Positions 1 to 12,659 of a stretch of DNA of 64,000 nucleotides are shown piece by piece (within the stretch, counting starts at the first letter, position 1; every line of letters starts with the position of its first letter). Position numbers and translations under genes: made by a program. This stretch comes from Erpobdella octoculata (lineage: Eukaryota; Annelida; Clitellata; Hirudinida; Erpobdellidae), in the NCBI GenBank assembly GCA_963978895.1, contig OZ022247.1, positions 23,100,658-23,164,657 of the forward strand. Direction: 5' to 3'. The notes below the pieces were generated by a model, which saw only the letters and a program-made list of their open reading frames with translations, ran no database searches and was not told the DNA's origin.

Positions 1-50
1 TCATCATTATCACCTCATCATTATCATCATCATCATCATCACTACATGAT
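1..50. repeat. TCA-rich microsatellite
   Basis: Imperfect run of tca/tta trinucleotides at the left edge of the window. The same trinucleotide recurs near 34.3, 37.7, 38.8 and 43.2 kb and is the commonest simple repeat here. Confidence 0.8.
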
Positions 51-217
51 ATAGAGGCGTGTGCTGACATTAATTATATCCTCAGCTTCTATTGTCATCA
101 TTCGTCCATTCACTCTTTTCATTGTAACCCGCTCCGCTCACTTCGTTACACAATTTCTTCTTCAAACGCTCATCAACTAAATTTTTTTAAACCATTCTAC
201 AACCGCTCAATCCGTCT

Positions 218-1598
218 ATGCAAAAAGACGAAAAAAAAGATATTCAAGAAGAGTCAAGGTAACAAGCGATCTAAATAGCGACCAAACTGCTTCCTTCCTC
301 GAACAAAAACAATGCGACGATCAGTACTATTCGCCATCTACTGTGGCTTCTCATCCCGGTGGTCAGTACTATCTGAACCACTACCCCCCGTATCATACGG
401 CCACCGTACCCTGTCGCGGACACCCAGAGCATGACACCTGCCATCGGTGCCATCTTAAAATTTCTCCTCACGCCACAACCGCCAGCGCCACCTCAGCCAT
501 CACACGCTCGGGGCATCTGAGGGAGCCCTACCCCAGCCCAAATCGTCATCTTCTTCTTCCTCTCCCCCATCTTCGAAAACGACGCACCGTTGTCGAAAGC
601 ACTCCGAGCAGATTCAAGTTTCTCACGTACAGCAATCATCCCCTTCGCTATATCTCGTCACCCAGTCGATTCAATTTCCAGACTGCATTTACTGCGCAGA
701 GCAGCAGCAGCAGCAGTCAATGTCGCGCAGTGTCGTTTTTGTCGCCAGCAACAACAACGAGGTCGATGATGTTTCTCTTACTACCGGAGACTTTGGTCGC
801 GGATCGGTTGGTACAGCCTGCCTTCAGGGGCCAATAGGCACGGGTTAGTGTTCCCTATGTAGCTATTTTTATTTATTGAAAGCTTGTTAGAAAAAAAAAC
901 CATTCTTACTAATAAATTTGTTGGCTGTAGTATGTTGTAACTTAACTAAAAAAATTGAACAGCCTTTCTTTAATATAAATGACCTTTGAACTTATTGTTC
1001 AATCAACCTGCCAACAGGTTCAGGTGTCGTTTGCCCTTGCGTCGTGACTTCAAGAGGAGGAGGGGCAACGATTAAACAACAGGGCTCCCTGTCGGAAAAT
1101 GAGGCAGGGAACAAAATTTCAACGTTATCTCGCTTCATGATGAAATCACAGCAGCAGGCACAAAAACAAAAATATCAACCAGTCAAGACAAACGAAGACT
1201 CACTGACCGAAACCTATTCGTTGAATAACAGCCCCGTTTTAATAAAAGCCACCAATAGAAGCTTTCCAGATTCCGGAATGACCAATCTATGTGAAAGATG
1301 CTCCGATGGCACCAGCCAATGGCTACAGAGCTTCGGTCGGAATCCCTCTCCGCTATTGGCTAAGGAGATCTCGAATGAAACGGCTTACCAGGATAGGCTG
1401 GCAAACGTCAGTAAATCAGGTACAAGGATTGGTTGCCAAAACAACAACCCTGACGTCGTCAAATTAGAGGCCAGTTGCTGTTCAAAGTTCCCGCTTCCGG
1501 TGTCGTCGTCGTCGGATAGCCAAAGACATCAAATGGATGTCGCATCACGTGCCGACGACAGTGAAAAGAATCGCTTGTCATCAGGGGTTGAGGTTTAA
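218..1598 (+). CDS. Unrecognised Ser/Gln-rich protein, three-exon model
   Basis: I do not recognise this protein. The best-phased model joins 218-258, 497-843 and 1018-1598 (322 aa). The second intron is well supported: the donor gttagt at 844 and acceptor ccaacag at 1017 split a Gly codon and keep the frame open. The protein has a poly-Ser run, a Gln run coded by CAG repeats, and a hydrophilic C-terminal half with scattered Cys, and it shows no signal peptide or membrane segment. The first exon is doubtful. A different frame is open from about 181 to 455, rich in Tyr, His and Pro, and looks equally protein-like, so either the first intron is wrong or there is a one-base discrepancy near 456. 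The gene may also extend left of the window. It lies about 1.4 kb upstream of, and parallel to, the next gene. Confidence 0.45.
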
Positions 1599-2993
1599 AA
1601 CCCGCAGATTAGGTTGTCGTTACTGTGTCGGGTTTTTTTGTTGTTGCGAAATTGCGTCATTTGTATTTATTTATTTATTTGTTTATTTCTGTTTATTAGT
1701 CTCCACCTTCGAATGTGTAATTTCAGAACCATTTAATCTAATCAACCGCGTGCATGTTTTTATTGCAATAAGTTGTTTTTTTTGTTCTTCGAGATCTTTG
1801 TGTCGTCGTTTTCTTCTTCGTTGTTTCCGTACTACGGGATCAGTTAGTTCCATGTTTGAACGTCTAGGGATCCCAGGGCCCTACCAACACGGTTGATGAC
1901 AGTCTCCCGTCTATACAGTGCTGACCGATACTATAACTGTTTCTTGCCGTTTTTAAAATAAGATCTACAAAATTTAACCAATCCTGCCGTATGGGTCTGA
2001 CTCCAACTATTTGTCTGGGGATGCCATTCAGGAAGGGGGCTAGTAAAGTTGATGAGAACTTTTTTAAAGATCAAAGAACAAAAGTTCTTGAATGATTTTC
2101 ACAGAATTATTATGGCCATTGATAATAACCATATAGCTATTATATCAATGGGTATGGCTCTCTCCTTCAAAAAAGCCATAATCATTGATATAACATATGA
2201 AAACCCCTAATGGCGACCCTGAGCACCCCTTATCGTTGATTTGAGATTTTGGTTTAGTTGAACCTGGCATTGATCTGAGAAAAACATATTCCATTCATAT
2301 TAATCGTGTCGAGAGCTTCGTACGATAATTTCATATCGCTAGTTGCTTTTTTATTAAGCTTTTTTTATTCATTTTCAATTTTTAAATGATAATTTGAAGA
2401 ACATAGTGCTTAAATTACATTTGTTCATTAGCAATTATTTGCATTGTTTAGATAACGAAAAAGAGTTTATTTGACTCCAAAATGACAAATTCGCTTAACG
2501 TTTATTATTTTCATTCTTCAGCATTTAACTCTTCTTTCTTTTCATATTTTATTTTATTAAAATATTTTTTTAAATTTTATTTATTAAAAGAGTTTTAATT
2601 TAATAAATAAAACTTAACTGATGACAAAAAATGATGAAATAGAGAAAGGATCAAAGATTTCTGTCGTTATGTAACATAGTCTATGTTATGTAACGTCTTT
2701 GTTGTTTTTGATTGTCGTCTGCGCCTTGGAGATTTTATTATAAAATAGAAGTTCTGTTTTTAATCACATTAATATTATATAATGTAATCAAAAATACATT
2801 TTTAATGTGAGTTCACGCTATATTTTAAGCGAGAATTATGTTAGACTGGCTGAGGCGTTGCGAATATATTAATATATTGCACGACAGAAGCACGACAAAG
2901 TTCATTCGGTTTCTGGCTTTTATTTCTTGCCAAGCTGGAATGGTTAATTTGTTAGACTGACTAGAGAATTAGTTGTGGTTTGAGTTCAACAAC
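1599..2993. other. Intergenic, no gene seen
   Basis: AT-rich spacer between two plus-strand genes. It holds short T and A runs and a small hairpin near 2117-2150 (ccattgata ... tatcaatgg), but no convincing coding exon on either strand. Confidence 0.6.
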
Positions 2994-5924
2994 ATGCATC
3001 GTGAAGTGAGTATGGATTTTGTGTTGAAGTTTGTAAGTAATTGCATAATATATCATTTATTTTTAAATTTTTATTATATTTATATGACATATGTACAATG
3101 TACATGTACATATTGTACATAGTAGTACAGTGTATATGTTTTTTAAAGTATTTTTGCTGTCCTCTTTTAAAATATTGCAAATTTTTTCAATTTCCAGAAA
3201 GATTTTCCGCCCTTACAGAACGATTTAATCCTCCGGGCAGCCATGGGCAAGCCAGTTGAAAGGCTGCCTGTGTGGGTGATGCGTCAAGCTGGAAAATATT
3301 TGCCAGGTTTTTATTTTCTTGTTTATTTTCTAGTTTCTCAATTTTATTGGCTCTCCAAGTTTTATTAAGTTTATATCAGTGGATGATATATTTTATTGTT
3401 TTATCATTTGTGTGTTATTTTATTTCTTCTTCCTTGCTCTTTTTGACCTTTAATGAACTGCTATGAACATTTATGCTAGGGCTCACTACAATGTAGTTGA
3501 TGCATGCTTTGAGGCTCAGCCAAAGAAATTGTGTTGATGGTCGTGGAGAGATAAAAATGAGGAAATATTCTTTTCATGACTGCACCTTTGTGTTTTCGAA
3601 ATGCCCGCTTTATCTTTCGAGAAAAAAAAATGACTTGAAAAATATGTTGCCATTTTAAAGCCATAATGTTCCGTTAATTTAATTTAACTGAGTAAACAAT
3701 TTTAAATTATAATATTATAATATTTCGTCAGTTGAATTTAACTTGTCGAAGAAATATAGACTTGTGAACCCTTTGAAGTGATGAACAAAGGTGTTGTTGC
3801 AGCTAAGATGAGAGGAAATTTGTTTCAAGCCAATATTGCACAGAAGTTTAGTGATTTTTTTTTCATCGTGAAAAATATTTTCAAAACACGCAGAGTACAA
3901 GAAAGTGAGAGAGATGCACGACTTCTTTGAAATCTGCAAGACGCCAGAACTCTGCTGCGAAGTGACACTCCAGGTAATGATGAGGTGTAAAAATGATGGA
4001 TGCTTCAGAGAGGGGAGGGAAGGTGGAAGATTATTAACAGGGTGAATAAAAATTGGGGGTTGCAGTCGTGTAAAATAATCGAGTTGAAGAGGGAAATGGG
4101 GATGGGGTGAGTACTAAAAGGGGTGGGAAACTGAAATAGAAATAACTGTGTGAAATTAAAGATGTGTTGTGATGGAAGTATTTGTATGTGTTAGGATGGG
4201 GAGATGTGAGAAGGAGGAAAAATAGAAGGGATGAAAGAAATGGAAGTAAATGAACGTTTTAAAGATTTTTATTTTAATTTAAATAAAAATTACTTTGCTT
4301 GAATTATGTGAAAAAGCTGATTGCTTGGTAAAATATTTTTTTAATCTTTCAATATTTAATCTTCTGTCTAATCAGAATTGACCTATTTCTATGTTTTTAA
4401 AACTAGCCAATCAGAAGGTTTGACCTAGATGCGGCCATCATCTTCTCTGACATCCTGGTTGTTCCTGAAGCCATGGGATTAGAAATACAGATGCCTCCTG
4501 GACAGGTAGACATCGAACTTTGAACTTGCATTTTATCATTATATTATCTCACCATTTTTTTAAAATAATTAACTTCAATTTTCTTTAAAATAATTTATTG
4601 ATTATTTATTTGCATAGACGTCACGATTATAATTTTCCAAATAATTCTCATCTCAGGGTCCTTTTTTTCCGAATCCCATCAAAACGCCTGACGACATGTC
4701 CAGACTCGACCCCGACGTTGATGTTGCTGAGAAACTGGGGTATGTTTTCGATGCCATCACCCTGACCAGGACACGTCTCGAGGGAAAATGTCCTCTCTTG
4801 GGATTTTCTGGTGCTCCTGTGAGTTTATCGAGATGCTGGTTATTTGTATTGATGGCAAACAGCATTGATGATAATCATGGTGGTGGTAACCGTGGTGAGA
4901 ACGATAGTGTGAAGCAGTAAAGGTGCAAAGTTGGATTGCGATCACATCAACTCTGGCTTGGTATTGTTGCAGTTTAGATAATTGCGAGTAAAGTGATACA
5001 GATATTAAAAATGTGACCACTTAGAATTGTTATTGTTTATTTTTATTGTTTATTTATTATTATTATTATTATTGTTATTATTATTATTATTATTACTACT
5101 ACTATTACTGCTACTACTATTACTACTAGTGACTTTGTTATGTAATCTAACTTAACAGTGGACACTCATGGCCTACATGGTAGAGGGCAAGGGCACGGAC
5201 ATCATGTCTAGTGCCAGACGCTGGCTCTATACGTATACTCAGGAAAGTCATCAACTACTCACCTACATTAGCAAAGTTCTCATCAAATACCTGGTTGGCC
5301 AGATAGAGGCAGGAGCTCAGGTGAGTCCAGTGAGAGGGTTGAGATATTTGAATGAGCTGCTTCATTCGAGTTTCGCAGTTATTTGAGTTTTTTTTAAATT
5401 TTGGTTGTTTTTATTTGCATATATAAATGAAATTTATAAAATTCTTTTTACTTAGATTTATTTTTCTATCCAGTTTCATCAACTCTAACATTTTCATTAT
5501 CTTATTCTGCTGTTTGTTTTGGACTCATTGGCAGTGTTGATAATGATCACAATACATTTTATTTTTATTACAATATGTTAAAAGTCTTCATGTGTTATAT
5601 GACAGATGTTGCAAGTCTTCGACTCACACGCCGGTCTTCTGGGACCTGACCTCTACTCGACCTTTGGCATTCCTTATCTGGAGCAGGTCGCCAAAGGTGT
5701 CAAATGCATGATCAGAGAAAAAGGACTGCCGGAAGTACCCATGGTAATGCTGACATGCATCTGATGCATAAGTTATTTTAGTTGATAGGTGAAATAATTT
5801 TCTACTCGTCTGAACTCAGTGGCACTGTCCTTCAAAATGTCTCCTTTCTGAGACCATAATTTCGTGATTGTCAGGGTTTGATGAAAATTGTTGCTGAATG
5901 TTGGACTGATTTAACTACTAATGA

Positions 5925-5968
<44 letters not shown>

Positions 5969-7322
5969 TTACTACTATGTGATCCTAGGCACTTATCTTA
6001 TTATTTATCTCTGATGTTTTTTATACAGTTTCATCAACTGATGGGTTTATAATTTTATTTTCTGTTTGTTGAATACTTTTCAAAAGTAATTTCTAATTTC
6101 TTGTTTAGGCTATCTTTGCCAAAGGGGCCCACTTTTCCCTTAAAAGCCTCTCCCTCATTGGCTACGATGTTCTTGGAGTTGATTGGTCAGTTCCGCCTAA
6201 GGAAGCAAGGTATGTTTTGTTAATTTTTTTTAAATTATTCTTTTTTTTTTAAATAAAATTATTACCCTTATAGAATGTTGCTGCTAAATATATGAGTGTA
6301 ACAGAAGAAACAAGAAAGGAAGCATTAATATATGAACCCTTTGAACTATAGTCTGCTTTTCAATTTGATTAATATTCATTTAACAATTAGGTTTGTTGTA
6401 AATAAACTAACTGTTGTTTACACAAAATAGCATTATTAATTATTGTCCTTTTATTTTTATTTCATGTTTTCTACAGAAAGGTCACTAAAGGTGCAGTCAC
6501 TTTACAAGGCAACCTTGACCCTTGTGCCCTTTATGCCAGTGAGGTTAGTTGATGTAAATACATTAAGTTTCAAAAAGGTTTCTACTTTTATTGCCGAAGA
6601 ATGAGTCGTTCTTGACGTTTCTTAGGAAGAACTTTCAAAGATGGTCAGCTCAATGGTTGAGAACTTTGGTAATCGAGGTTACATTGCTAATTTGGGTCAC
6701 GGCATCCAGCCCGACACGGAGCTGGAAAAAATGGCCGCCTTTGTGAATTTGGTTCACGAACACTCTTACCGATTGACCAGGTGCGAACAGGGACTCTACC
6801 TAAACAAAGAATCAAAGGATTGTCGTGACAACGTCGGCAAGTGAGTTTCATGAATTGTCAGCTTTTTCAATCCGTGTTCTACTGCGAATGTATGCTGTTG
6901 GTATAAATTTAAAAAACTGCTAGTTATTTTTTATATGCTTTTATTGACTTTCACTTGTCCGGATGTCCATGGGATGTCCGCGGACGCTTTGAAGCTCGGA
7001 AGATCATTATAAAGTTTACCGACTTCAAAAAAAATTATAGTTTAATTAAACAAAAATAAAATTTAAAAACCAAAATTAATAAAAAATAAATTGAAGAAAG
7101 ATATTGATAAGGATGACAAAAACTATAAATATCTTTTGTTTACTATTAACCGGGATAATATTTTTACAATATGATGTCACTATGAAGTATTTTAACTATC
7201 TTAAACCATGTTTTCAATTTTTTCAGATAACTTTCACTTGTTATTTTCTCACTAGGAAGGCCGGGAAACTAAGTCATTTGTTGGAGAGATGTTGTTGCAC
7301 TACATCGGTGGTGGAGGGTTAA
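2994..7322 (+). CDS. UROD: Uroporphyrinogen decarboxylase
   Basis: Cytosolic haem-pathway enzyme that decarboxylates the four acetate side chains of uroporphyrinogen III to give coproporphyrinogen III. Exons: 2994-3005, 3198-3306, 3894-3973, 4407-4505, 4657-4818, 5159-5320, 5606-5743, 6109-6209, 6477-6543, 6626-6840 and a terminal exon. All junctions are GT-AG and in phase. Family landmarks are intact: the MRQAG signature (Arg33), FSDILVV (Asp82), AYMVEG (Tyr160) and NLGHG (His335), matching human Arg37, Asp86, Tyr164 and His339 with a constant offset of four. The first exon codes only four residues. The 3' end is ambiguous: the acceptor at 7226 gives an immediate stop (382 aa), while one at 7255 adds 21 residues (403 aa, ending 7322). 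Both extend past the vertebrate C-terminus. An AATAAA lies near 7467. Confidence 0.96.
5051..5128. repeat. ATT/ACT microsatellite in UROD intron
   Basis: Runs of tta, then act and tac trinucleotides within the intron between the fifth and sixth exons of UROD. Confidence 0.8.
5924..5977. repeat. ACT microsatellite in UROD intron
   Basis: About 15 near-perfect act units in the intron after the exon ending at 5743. Confidence 0.85.
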
Positions 7323-8020
7323 GATTGGTTTGGTCTGATGGAGACGCAAAATTTCCACGCAGTCGCACTTCAGAAAAATACCAATTTTTATATTTTATTA
7401 TAATTTTTTTATATTTTATTATAATTTTTTTATATTTTCATTATTAGCAATGAATTTATTTATTTAAAATAAAAAGCTTCAAAGATAAGTTTAGTCAGTC
7501 TAAAAATAAATAATGTATTCATCAGTGTCGTTTCTGAAAAGATATTTATTGTAGCTTTGCAAAATTCCTATTAATAAATTTTAAGCTCAAAAGGGTGGTG
7601 AAAAGTTCATCCGAACATATTTAAAAGTTAATTTATCAAAAAAGATTTTAGTTAGTTGGCAAATAAATTATGTTCACAAACAATAATTTTATTTTAAGTA
7701 GAAATAAAAGGCTTATTTCAGATAATTTAAGCTAAAAAAACTGTCCAATCTGCGTTATAACCAAATCCACGCTTTATCCTCATGAACAATAGCTATGCTA
7801 CAGTGTATTTAAATATGTGGAATAATATACATATATTTGTATCAGCTGATAGACCCAATGTTGCTCGAATTTTTTGGCCATGAAATGCTAACCCATGGGC
7901 ATATTTTTTTTTTTTGCAAAGTGGACACAAACCTGACTGACCATAATATGCTCCTCGAATATACCAAATTTTAATAAAATCGGTTCTGGTGTTTAAATTC
8001 GATGCCGAAACACATTCATA

Positions 8021-8091
<71 letters not shown>

Positions 8092-8787
8092 CAAAATGGG
8101 GGTTATAAAAATTTAATAGCATGCCACAGAAGTTATTAAAGTTCTTAATGGTTTCTATGGTTACATGCACCCGGTTTGTTATAATTATTACTATTTTTAT
8201 ATTTGTTTATGCTATGATCAATTATAGTTCATGTAAACGTTGTTTGAAGTCTCTTCGTGGGAGTTCTCATGATTTGCTGGATGGTTATTATTATTTTCAA
8301 TTATTTTTTCTCTTTCTCCCTGAAAGTCTTACGTTGTGAAATTTCCGTGGGAAAGAGATGAAAGTGCTTGGTCGTATATTTCTTTCTGAGATGTTAAAAG
8401 TTTGCATAGATTTTGTTTCATTCCACATTCATTGAAGTGGTACTGATTGCTGGCTCGTATCAGATGTTTTATTAAATCTGATTTCTTGAGTCATTTTGCC
8501 TGGCTGTTTTGTAATAATTACGCTCTCTGATGATATTGATATTTAGAAAACTTTATACTAAGTCTTCTTAGTCTTCCACGGTCTCACTGAAGAACTTCGA
8601 CTCCTTCAACACACCGACTAGGAATCCCATGATGCCTCTGCTACATTTTGCTCCCTAATAAAACTGTAGTGGTCATTCACAACTCTACGCGGATGTTCAA
8701 AGTGCATCTTTAAAATCGTTTCATAAAAAATGCGTGTAGTTTTTCTCTTTTCTCTGGCAGTTTGGTAAGTTCTATACGACTCGTTAA
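7323..8787. other. Intergenic with TA microsatellite
   Basis: Convergent spacer between UROD and the minus-strand LRR-Ig gene. A short tg tract followed by about 30 ta units lies at 8022-8089. A minus-strand AATAAA near 8467-8473 could serve the LRR-Ig gene. I see no coding exon. Confidence 0.6.
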
Positions 8788-10756
8788 TTAAACAGCATGC
8801 ATCAGTGATGCAATAGTCAGAACAACCAAGACTCCGTAGTTGTTACCGGCCTTCGAGTTGGCGCTGACCTTCATGACTATAATGCTGCTGTTCACTTCTC
8901 CGGCGTCGCTCCAAGCCAGGCACGAGTACTCGCCGAAGTGCTCCTGCCCGGGGTTTGCGATCGGATGATTGGCTACGTAGTTCCTACGCTGACCAGTATT
9001 GATGAACTCCTTCACTTCTCCGTCCGGCAGAAGGATGTAGATGTTCGGGGGTGGCAACCCGTCGGCAATACAGGTGATCATCAGCTCGTTTCGGGCCGAT
9101 AATATCGTCGCTGCGAAGGTTTGTATTTTTAGGTCAGCCGTCTTTGTGGATGGTGGCAAGGTGTTTGTTTTTCTGGCTCCATGCTCGGTTGGAGCGGCAA
9201 CGGCTATAGATTTTGTGAGGCTAGTTACTCTGCGGGTAGCTTCCGTGGTTTTAATGGTCCGTGCCGTTGGTATTGTTTGTTTGCCGTCTATCTCTGCTGA
9301 TGGAGTTGCTGATGTTGGCGCGATATTAGTAGCAGTAGTGATGCTAGTAGAAGCTGCTGCGGTGATAGAAGCTGATGCGGTAATAGAAGCTGATGCGGTA
9401 ATAGAAGCTGATGCGGTAATAGAAGCTGTTGCGGTAGTAGAAGCTGCTGTCGTTATAGATGCTGCTATGGTAGTCGGAGTTGTTGTCGTGATGGTAGAGG
9501 CTTTGACAGTTAAGGGCTGTGTGTCGTCTTTTGCAATAGCTGTTGCAGTATAATTATTGCAGAGATCGTGTACTATAACATTCCTACCATCCTTCATACA
9601 CGTTAAAGTTACACTGAGGTTAAGGTTGGAAAGTCTTTGATCATTGATAATGGTCATCAGTGATGAACAGTTACATACGAAGGGATTGTTGGCTAGGTGT
9701 AGTTCAGACAACTGCGAATAGTAAGCTCTATAGTCTGGCAGAGTTGTCAGTTTGTTGTTTCTCAAGTCGAGTATTTTCAGTGATTTCAGTTCCTTTAGTT
9801 CGGTGTCGATTGTGGTTATGCTGTTGTTGCTGAGGTTCAGCCTCTCTAGGTTACCCTTCACTTTCGTGAAAATGGAAAAATTCCATTTGCTCCCTGGCAT
9901 AGCAGATAGGGAGAGAGAATTTACAGCGACTTGGTCTGCCATGAGGAAGTCTAGTGTTTCGATGCTGTTGTGGAAGGTTAACTCGTGCCAAAAGCGTCCG
10001 CTGATTGCCTAAAAGTGCATTCAAGTTTATTTTCTGAATAGAAACCAAAACTAATTATAATTTTATTTCTATGTATAAAAGAATTATTGAGTAAACGTCA
10101 ACCTGGTCGTGCAGTGAAATCCGGGGATTCAGATTCCTCAGAGTTGCCGTATCCACCTGAGAACTTGTACCAGATAGGAATTTGTTTCCCAGGCCTGTTG
10201 AGTTTTCGACTTCTATGTGTCTAATAAAACACCCAGAGAAGAGATTTTCAGACGTTTTGGAAAAGGTGACATGCTCAAAGATCATCCTCTCAGCTTGGAC
10301 GTTATTGAAAGCTGATGATTCCAATTCTACAATGGTGTCAGCGTGGAAAGAAATGACTGTAAAGTTAATGGTTTTGAATGGTTGTAAGTTCAATTGGTAG
10401 ATAGTATTTGACCTGAAGTTCAAACTGTAATGGTTCTTGCTATGGGGCAGTGCCCGTGTGTCATGCCCGCAACTCATATTATGGATCTGACTTTCTTCGA
10501 TACTGAGGCTCTCCAAATTCCTGTCGACTGCAAGCGATAGGTAGTCTACAAAATCATTACAGTTCAACGTGCTGTTACGTATTACTAATTTCTTTATCGC
10601 CGTAGAAGACCAGTCGTGCATTTGAGGTCTGTCGTTCAATGCACACGTCACAGTATCGCCATCAGCCGTGCATGAAGAATCCGGCCTCGGAGCGAGACAT
10701 TGCATGAAGAGAGAGATGTAGTAGCAGAGATTGAGTGAAACTCTCGTAGATTGCAT
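8788..10756 (-). CDS. Secreted LRR-Ig protein, probable GPI anchor
   Basis: Two exons, 10756-10103 and 10008-8788, joined in phase 0 across a CAG|GTTGAC donor and a tttag acceptor; 624 aa. Residues 1-25 form a signal peptide. A Cys-containing N-terminal cap is followed by leucine-rich repeats; the clearest, with LxxLxLxxNxL spacing, lie at about 270-330. An LRRCT cap follows (NPFVCNC at about 326, later Cys near 355 and 368). Residues 380-500 are a Thr/Ala/Ser-rich, mucin-like stalk containing tandem ITASAS hexads. An Ig domain follows (Cys at about 531 and 581, the second in GEYSC). The last 20 residues are hydrophobic with no charged tail, typical of a GPI signal rather than a membrane helix with a cytoplasmic part. 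LRR-Ig proteins usually act in cell adhesion or neural recognition; the specific role here is unknown. Confidence 0.85.
9362..9432 (-). repeat. In-frame 18-base tandem repeat
   Basis: About four copies of an 18-base unit (gaagctgatgcggtaata, plus strand), coding Ala/Ser/Ile/Thr hexads in the stalk of the LRR-Ig protein. The unit is a multiple of three, so copy changes would keep the frame. Confidence 0.85.
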
Positions 10757-11617
10757 GAGTCGCCACTGAAACTGTCTGCTTAATTACATAATAGTATGTA
10801 TAACTTTTACAAATTTAAGGGTCAGCTCTATCGTAAGGCAAGCCATATTGGATCTCAGGAAATGTTTTTTTAAATTAAAAATAAATAAATAAACAAAAAC
10901 TCGAGAAACCGACGTCGGCGCGAGTTCATTTTACTATAAAAAAAAATAAACAAACAAACAAATCGATAGAATGACGTCTATAATGGGAAACAGTTGTGCG
11001 GTATGTGGCTTGATATCATATGATCGTTGAAAATGCAAAGAATTTCAATAGAAACAACATGCATGTATCGAAGGTTACCCGAATGATCGAAATGGTGATA
11101 CGAATGTTTGAAGGATACAGGCCAAATAGTCGCCGGACAAATATTTGCAGTTAAAGTTTTTGAATTTCAAGCGCAATTTTGTAAAACACCTCGGGACTCC
11201 CTTACAATTTCAACGTTGCAGATAAGACTAGAGTATGCGGTGTTCAACTTGTAACGCGCCATATGTCAATTGTATGTATCGTGTAAAGAGTATACATAAA
11301 ATTGATTTGCAGGCGCGGTAATGAAAATATTGATGCTCTGTGTATTTGTTTTAGATTTAGACTGGCGACTAGCTGGGCGGTGCAAAAGTGGGGCTGGCGA
11401 CTAGTTGGGCGGCGACTAGATGGCCTGCTCTGATGTTTGAATTATAAAGTTACATAGTGTGGGAAACATAATAAACCGTTTTTCAAATAATATTCGTAAA
11501 AAATTCCATGTTCACATAGCAACTATAATGCAACAGACTTGGTGACTAGAAATAGTTGAATACAAAACGATGAAACAAATAAGAAGAGACTATATGGTTG
11601 AATACAAAAAAGATGAC
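10757..11617. other. Intergenic, no gene seen
   Basis: Spacer between two minus-strand genes. It must contain the LRR-Ig promoter, but I see no clear TATA box or coding exon. Confidence 0.55.
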
Positions 11618-12659
11618 TTAAATTATAGAATTATATAAATATGGAATTACTAAAAAGAGAAGACCAGTGAACACGATCGATTCAATGTGGACCGTCCTTG
11701 AAGTGGCGGACGTGGCAGTGCCGCAGTCTCTGTTGATCCTGAAATCTTGATGACTGACGCTCTTCATGTAAATCACGTTGTCGGTGAAGTTAACCAACTC
11801 GAACGCATCGAATGGCGAAAGGAGAATTTTACTCATCCCGGACACCTCCGGCCAGCCCACGTACACGGCAGCAGCAACCGGAACGTGGAGATCTATGATG
11901 AACATAGTTTTCCTGCCGAAGTCATTCTCGGCTACTCTCCTGTCTAAGCTGGTGAAAATAAACTGCTTCAAGTAAAATCTACCAGCACTGGGGGGATGGA
12001 ATTCCCGGTCGGTCCCTGCGTACAGGACGGCGTTACAGGGGGCAGGGCGGCGGGTGTTCAGCTTGGCGAGAGCGCTGATAAGAAGGGAGCAAAATGTTGT
12101 GTATTTTTTCCAGAACTCGTTGCGACAGTCCGAGTTGAAGTGCTCCTGGAATCGTGCGTTGGCGTACATGGAGACGGCGACACATTCTGCCTTCGTCATT
12201 GTTTCTTCACGTGCGTGTGGATTGTGTGACAAGAGGCCTATCTGTTTATAAAAAAAAATCAACAAACAACTAAATTATTATGCGTTGTTATTACTGCGTT
12301 TTTCGTTTAGTAATTAAAACACCAATTAAAAAAAATTAACTAGAAATTGAAACACGTTCAGTTGACTCACACAGTCGCCTGCTTGCACGTTATTGAACAC
12401 TGAACACATCAGATCTTCCGCCCATACGCAGGATTCCTCTCTCAGACGTTGCAGAGCATCATTATCATTACCTCTGAGTAATTCGTTGGTAGAAGATAAC
12501 GTATTGTACCATGAAGTCAGTTTTTTCATGTCGTCGGAATCGCTTGCGTGGTACGTAGGGAATTTGTGTCCATTCACGATATGTCTTGAAATTCCAGCAA
12601 TGGAAGGAGCGATTATGAATATGGCGATGAAGCAGTCGACCAGACATTTACTACAGAGT
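11618..12659 (-). CDS. Ecto-ADP-ribosyltransferase-like, likely inactive; 5' end open
   Basis: Two exons, about 12659-12371 and 12241-11618, joined in phase 0 (donor gtgagt, acceptor aaacag). The second exon matches the vertebrate-type arginine ADP-ribosyltransferase fold: a helix TKAECVAVSMY, then LYAG, IFTS, FGRKTMF and ILLSPFDAFEL in the order expected for the NAD-binding core. Active members carry an R-S-ExE triad. Here the Arg of the YRG-type strand is Ala (LYAG), the FTS Ser is kept, and the ExE before the VLIPPF-type strand is replaced by residues without Glu (GMSKILL). The 5' exon has a hydrophobic stretch that could be a signal peptide, but no ATG is in frame, so a start exon is missing. 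The C-terminus is hydrophobic, suggesting GPI anchoring. Family membership is fairly sure; loss of activity is inferred. Confidence 0.72.

Noticed and set aside
454..466. Programmed -1 ribosomal frameshift in the first gene
   Set aside because: The sequence at the frame change does not form an X-XXY-YYZ slippery heptamer in the incoming frame; a small intron or base error is simpler.
3100..3135. Near-palindrome of tgtacat motifs in UROD intron 1 as a regulatory site
   Set aside because: Imperfect, AT-rich and alone; nothing ties it to a known factor.
9041..9553. Plus-strand Val/Ala-rich frame opposite the LRR-Ig stalk
   Set aside because: Antisense shadow of the Thr/Ala repeats; the minus strand has LRR, Ig and signal-peptide features.
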